Made by a program: the position numbers and the translations under genes
Assembly (NCBI GenBank): GCA_020217065.1
Contig: JAIWOB010000098.1
Coordinates: 1-10,000 of the forward strand
Direction of reading: 5' to 3'
DNA length: 10,000 nucleotides
DNA from: Chloroflexota bacterium
GTDB lineage: Bacteria > Chloroflexota > Anaerolineae > Anaerolineales > Villigracilaceae
Part shown: one piece after another, positions 7,430 to 10,000 of the stretch
Numbering within the stretch: the first letter of the stretch is position 1
Layout of the letters: every line of letters starts with the position of its first letter
The notes under the pieces: model-generated
What the model was told of the DNA's origin: nothing
The model's database searches: none
Seen by the model: the letters and a program-made list of their open reading frames with translations, nothing else

Positions 7430-8668
7430 CTACATCAAAAAGACCTCCACCGTTTCGCCCGCGCTCAAGCCTGTGGCGTCGGCGGAAATCTTCAACATGC
7501 CGTCGGCGGCGGCAAGGGTAAAAATCAGGTTGGATTTTCCGAAGATGGGAACGGCTTCATAATTTGCGATTTGCGATTTCCGATTTTCAACGAGTTTTAC
7601 CGCCCACCAGTCTTCACGCCCCGCCTGCGACGGCAGATTGACCGTGAGGACGGCTTGCACGCTCGCCTTTGGCTTTGGCAGCGCGCCCAGCAACTTTTCG
7701 ACAACCGGGACGACAAATAAATAGCCGTTCACCAGCGCGCTGACGGGATTGCCCGGCAGCCCAATCACCGCTTTACCGCCGCAAACGCCCAAAATCGTCG
7801 GCTTGCCAGGGCGGGTGTTGATTCCGTGAACGAGGACGCCCGGCTCGCCCAACTGGCGAATGACTTCGGCGGTCATATCGCGGGTGGAAGCGGACGAACC
7901 TGCGGTAATGATAAGCGCATCGCACTCGGAAAGCGCCTGCGCCGCCGCCCCTTTTAACGCTTCAAACTGGTCGCGGATTATCCCGAAACGGAGCGCCGCG
8001 CCGCCTGTTTTTTCAATCAGCGCCGAGAGCGTATACGAGTTAACGTCGCGCACCTGTCCCAGGCGCGGAGTCTGGCTTGGCTCGACGACTTCGTCGCCCG
8101 TGGAGATAAGCCCGACGCGCGGTCTCTTCGCTACGCTGACGGAGGTAACGCCCAGCGCCATCAATCCGCCAATTTCCGCAGGGCGGAGTTGCGTCCCTTT
8201 GAGGATGACCCGTTGATTTTGAGCGACATCTTCGCCAACGCGAATCAAATTCTCGCCGTCGGCGACAGCCTTGAAAATTTCGATTTCCGAACCGACGGTT
8301 TGCGTATATTCCAACATCGCCACCGCATCCGCTCCCTTCGGGAGCATTCCGCCGGTGTGAATCAAGGCGCATTGTCCGGCGCCCAATTCAAAGGCTGGCG
8401 CCTCGCCCATCAGCGCTTCGCCAATCAAATTTAGATAAGCGGGAAGCGTGTCGCTGGCGCCAAAGGTGTCGCTGGCGCGGACGGCATACCCGTCCACAGT
8501 GGCGCGGGGAAATTCAGGCAGCGGGTGCGGAGCAAAAACGTCGGAGGCGGCAAAACGCCCTAAAGCGTGAACCACGTCAACAGGTTCAGAGTCAACCGCC
8601 GCAGCGATAGAAGAGAGCAATTTTTCTCGGGCTTGGTCGGGGGGAAGAAGAGTCAAAAATTCGGGCAT
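7430..8668 (-). CDS. moeA: Molybdopterin molybdotransferase MoeA
   Basis: A 412-residue cytosolic enzyme that inserts molybdate into adenylylated molybdopterin to give molybdenum cofactor. The length matches MoeA (about 410). Counted from the ATG at 8668, the N-terminal domain carries PRATVDGYAV with D59, equivalent to the conserved Asp of the family's MDGYA motif. GEDV follows at 145-148, STGDEV at 189-194, TAGSSAST with RDMTAEVI around D264 in the central MoCF-type domain, and GLPGNPVSALV (303-313). The C-terminal beta domain (about 335-412) is complete. A TTG three codons upstream (8677) could also start it; neither has a recognisable Shine-Dalgarno, and the ATG gives the more typical N-terminus MPEFLTLLPPDQA. 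The UbiA-like gene ends 24 nt upstream. No other Moco gene is in view. The C-terminal domain contains a short in-frame heptamer repeat, annotated separately. Confidence 0.93.
   Translation of the reverse strand: MPEFLTLLPPDQAREKLLSSIAAAVDSEPVDVVHALGRFAASDVFAPHPLPEFPRATVDGYAVRASDTFGASDTLPAYLNLIGEALMGEAPAFELGAGQCALIHTGGMLPKGADAVAMLEYTQTVGSEIEIFKAVADGENLIRVGEDVAQNQRVILKGTQLRPAEIGGLMALGVTSVSVAKRPRVGLISTGDEVVEPSQTPRLGQVRDVNSYTLSALIEKTGGAALRFGIIRDQFEALKGAAAQALSECDALIITAGSSASTRDMTAEVIRQLGEPGVLVHGINTRPGKPTILGVCGGKAVIGLPGNPVSALVNGYLFVVPVVEKLLGALPKPKASVQAVLTVNLPSQAGREDWWAVKLVENRKSQIANYEAVPIFGKSNLIFTLAAADGMLKISADATGLSAGETVEVFLM
7563..7587. repeat. 7-bp tandem repeat inside moeA
   Basis: About 3.5 units in a row: TTTGCGA (7563-7569), TTTGCGA (7570-7576), TTTCCGA (7577-7583) and a partial TTTT. 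On the coding strand it is read in frame as ENRKSQIAN between a conserved strand and the following PIFGKSN segment of the MoeA C-terminal domain. Because 7 is not a multiple of 3, only certain copy numbers keep the frame. Confidence 0.7.
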
Positions 8669-8692
8669 GGGATTCAAGTTGAGATTTAAGGA

Positions 8693-9553
8693 TTAGCGGA
8701 GCCAAAATGTGAGGGCTATAAAATAGGCGGTTAATCCAAAAACGGCAAGGGCGGTAGAAGTAAGCAAGGTCCAGTTGGGCTTTCCGCCGAGGGCAACGCT
8801 GCGGAGGAGAAAGATTTGCAGCAGCGCAAAAGGAAGCGTAAGAAAAGCGGTCGAAAGAATTGTAAGGCGAAGGAGGAGCGCGACAAAAAAGATTACATAG
8901 GCGAAGACCAACAGGCTGTGATGAAACGGGACAGCGCGCTCCCAGGCGAGGCGGCGTAAAAGCGTGGCGCGCTGGTATTTCTGGTCGGCGGGGAAGGTGG
9001 TGAAGTTGACGATAAGAAAATAAGCAAGGGCGAGAGCGGTGAGCGGAACGACGACAAAGGTCAAAAGGCGGTGATGTTCGCCGGCTTGCAGCAAAAAACC
9101 AACGGAAGGAACGACATAGGCGAGGTGCGCCGCAAGAGCCAGTTCGCCAAAGCCGCGGTCAAGCAGCCGCATGGGAGGAATGGCATAGGAAACGACAAGG
9201 ACGAAGGATGAAAGCAGAAAAATGAAAGAAGGCAAGGTCAAAGCCCGATTGAGGTAAAGAAGGTAGACAATGAACGCGCTGGAGGAAAGCGCGGCAATCG
9301 AGATATACAGCATGTTGTTGCGAAGCGTCTCTTTTTGCCGCGGGGTTTCGCCTTCAACCAACGGCTCGTTATACGGGCGAAAGACCTCCGCCAGCAGCGA
9401 CATGCTCAATTGGGCGAGCAAAACGCCTCCCAGCCCAAGCGTAAACGTCAGCGGCTGAAAAGGTCTGCCCAGATAACCGGCGGCGCTCGCGCCAAGCGCG
9501 TAGGTCAACGCGGCAAGGAGAAGGTGGAGGGGACGAGTCATTTTCAATATCAT
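8693..9553 (-). CDS. UbiA-like integral membrane prenyltransferase homologue, divergent
   Basis: A 286-residue protein with about nine hydrophobic segments (near 8-26, 35-56, 82-100, 108-124, 138-156, 164-184, 209-227, 231-250, 262-283), matching the UbiA superfamily, which transfers polyprenyl chains to aromatic acceptors in quinone, haem or lipid synthesis. The SYAIPPMRLLDRGFGELAL stretch (122-140) closely resembles the UbiA/MenA YxxPPxRL..RGxGEL signature, and the position and spacing of the two cytosolic loops fit. The loops themselves are unusual. Where the first NDxxD motif is expected, LLAEVFRPYNEP (53-64) has no Asp. The second loop, FPADQKYQRATLLRRLAW (187-204), retains only D190. 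The start ATG overlaps the SDR stop (ATGA, 9553-9550). A second Met at 9541 gives the also plausible N-terminus MTRPLHLLLAAL, and neither has a Shine-Dalgarno. Family assignment is fairly secure; activity is doubtful. Confidence 0.75.
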   Translation of the reverse strand: MILKMTRPLHLLLAALTYALGASAAGYLGRPFQPLTFTLGLGGVLLAQLSMSLLAEVFRPYNEPLVEGETPRQKETLRNNMLYISIAALSSSAFIVYLLYLNRALTLPSFIFLLSSFVLVVSYAIPPMRLLDRGFGELALAAHLAYVVPSVGFLLQAGEHHRLLTFVVVPLTALALAYFLIVNFTTFPADQKYQRATLLRRLAWERAVPFHHSLLVFAYVIFFVALLLRLTILSTAFLTLPFALLQIFLLRSVALGGKPNWTLLTSTALAVFGLTAYFIALTFWLR

Positions 9554-10000
9554 AGCCGCATTTTCTTTTTCTTTTGCAGCGCCCGCGCAACCAGCAAGTC
9601 CATTACGGGATACACAGACGCGCCGAGCGCGTTATTCAGCCAGAAGAAAAACTTGTTGTTGAAGCCAGGTAAAATCAAGTATTGATTTCGGGCAATTCCC
9701 CGCAAAGCCGCTTTCGCCACCGCTTCGGCGGAAAGCGTCCCCGTTGAGCCTGAAATTTCCTTCGTCTCAAAAGGCTTATACTCGTTTTCAGCCTTCAGCA
9801 TGGGGGTATCGGTATCGGGCGGGAAAAGGATGGATACCCGTATGCCGCGATATTTCATTTCAGAACGCAGCACGTCAGAGTAACCGCGCACCGCGAACTT
9901 GGTCGGAGCGTACGCGCCAAAGCCAAACGCGCCGATAAAGCCCGCTGTGGAGGATACGTTGACGATATGTCCGCTGCCGCGCGCCAGCATGTCAGGCAGC
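9550..10000 (-). CDS. Short-chain dehydrogenase/reductase, 3-ketodihydrosphingosine reductase-like, 5' partial
   Basis: The C-terminal part (about 150 residues) of an NAD(P)H-dependent short-chain dehydrogenase. The reading frame stays open through LPD to the window edge, so the Rossmann start with its TGxxxGxG motif lies outside. The active site is visible: NVSST supplies the catalytic Ser, and YAPTK (from about 9912 downwards) the Tyr-x-x-x-Lys. After it comes RVSILFPPDTDTPMLKAENEYKP and then FETKEISG, closely resembling the (Y/F)PPDTDTP...EN..KP.ET..IS segment of eukaryotic 3-ketodihydrosphingosine reductases. That suggests reduction of a 3-keto lipid base or related long-chain ketone. A Lys/Arg tail closes a hydrophobic C-terminal stretch (FFFWLNNALGASVYPVMDLL), perhaps a membrane anchor. 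Its stop overlaps the start of the UbiA-like gene. The KDSR assignment is by motif resemblance only, and other lipid-type SDRs are possible. Confidence 0.85.
   Translation of the reverse strand, partial: LPDMLARGSGHIVNVSSTAGFIGAFGFGAYAPTKFAVRGYSDVLRSEMKYRGIRVSILFPPDTDTPMLKAENEYKPFETKEISGSTGTLSAEAVAKAALRGIARNQYLILPGFNNKFFFWLNNALGASVYPVMDLLVARALQKKKKMRL

Noticed and set aside
8669..8677. TTG start for moeA three codons upstream
   Set aside because: It has no ribosome binding site and adds MNP before the typical MPEF start. It cannot be fully excluded.

Overview
The window reads like a contiguous piece of a chromosome from a Chloroflexota (Anaerolineae-like) bacterium. The pointers are the style of the proteins: a very long 7TM/PAS/GAF histidine kinase, a MoeA with the SSAST-type loop, an AcsE-like methyltransferase, and moderately GC-rich coding. 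This assignment is inference from protein character only; no rRNA, tRNA or other taxonomic marker is present. I see no mobile element, CRISPR array, tRNA or phage gene. Coding density is very high.

Left part, plus strand (1-1372): the 3' portion of a methyltetrahydrofolate:corrinoid methyltransferase-type gene, cut by the window edge, ends in a clear intrinsic terminator (793-826). A small nitroreductase follows, with a strong ribosome binding site. It converges on the minus-strand block across a hairpin at 1384-1415.

Minus-strand block (10000 down to 1424), in transcription order: a short-chain dehydrogenase resembling 3-ketodihydrosphingosine reductase (partial), a UbiA-like membrane protein, moeA, a PilZ protein, a 1422-residue sensor histidine kinase, a stand-alone receiver protein, and a homocysteine S-methyltransferase-family protein. 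Junctions are very tight: ATGA overlaps at SDR/UbiA and receiver/homocysteine methyltransferase, 24 nt at UbiA/moeA, 13 nt at moeA/pilZ and 2 nt at kinase/receiver. Only the pilZ/kinase gap (91 nt) leaves room for a promoter. It holds a TATAAT box, a G8 tract and a weak hairpin, so the block probably forms two transcription units: SDR-UbiA-moeA-pilZ and kinase-receiver-methyltransferase.

Most genes are individually ordinary. The points worth a second look are the kinase with two separate multi-spanning membrane modules, its receiver translationally coupled to a methyl-transfer enzyme, a UbiA-like protein lacking most of the usual aspartate motifs, the KDSR-like reductase coupled to it, and a 7-bp tandem repeat read in frame inside moeA. 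I do not find a convincing new defence or mobile system.
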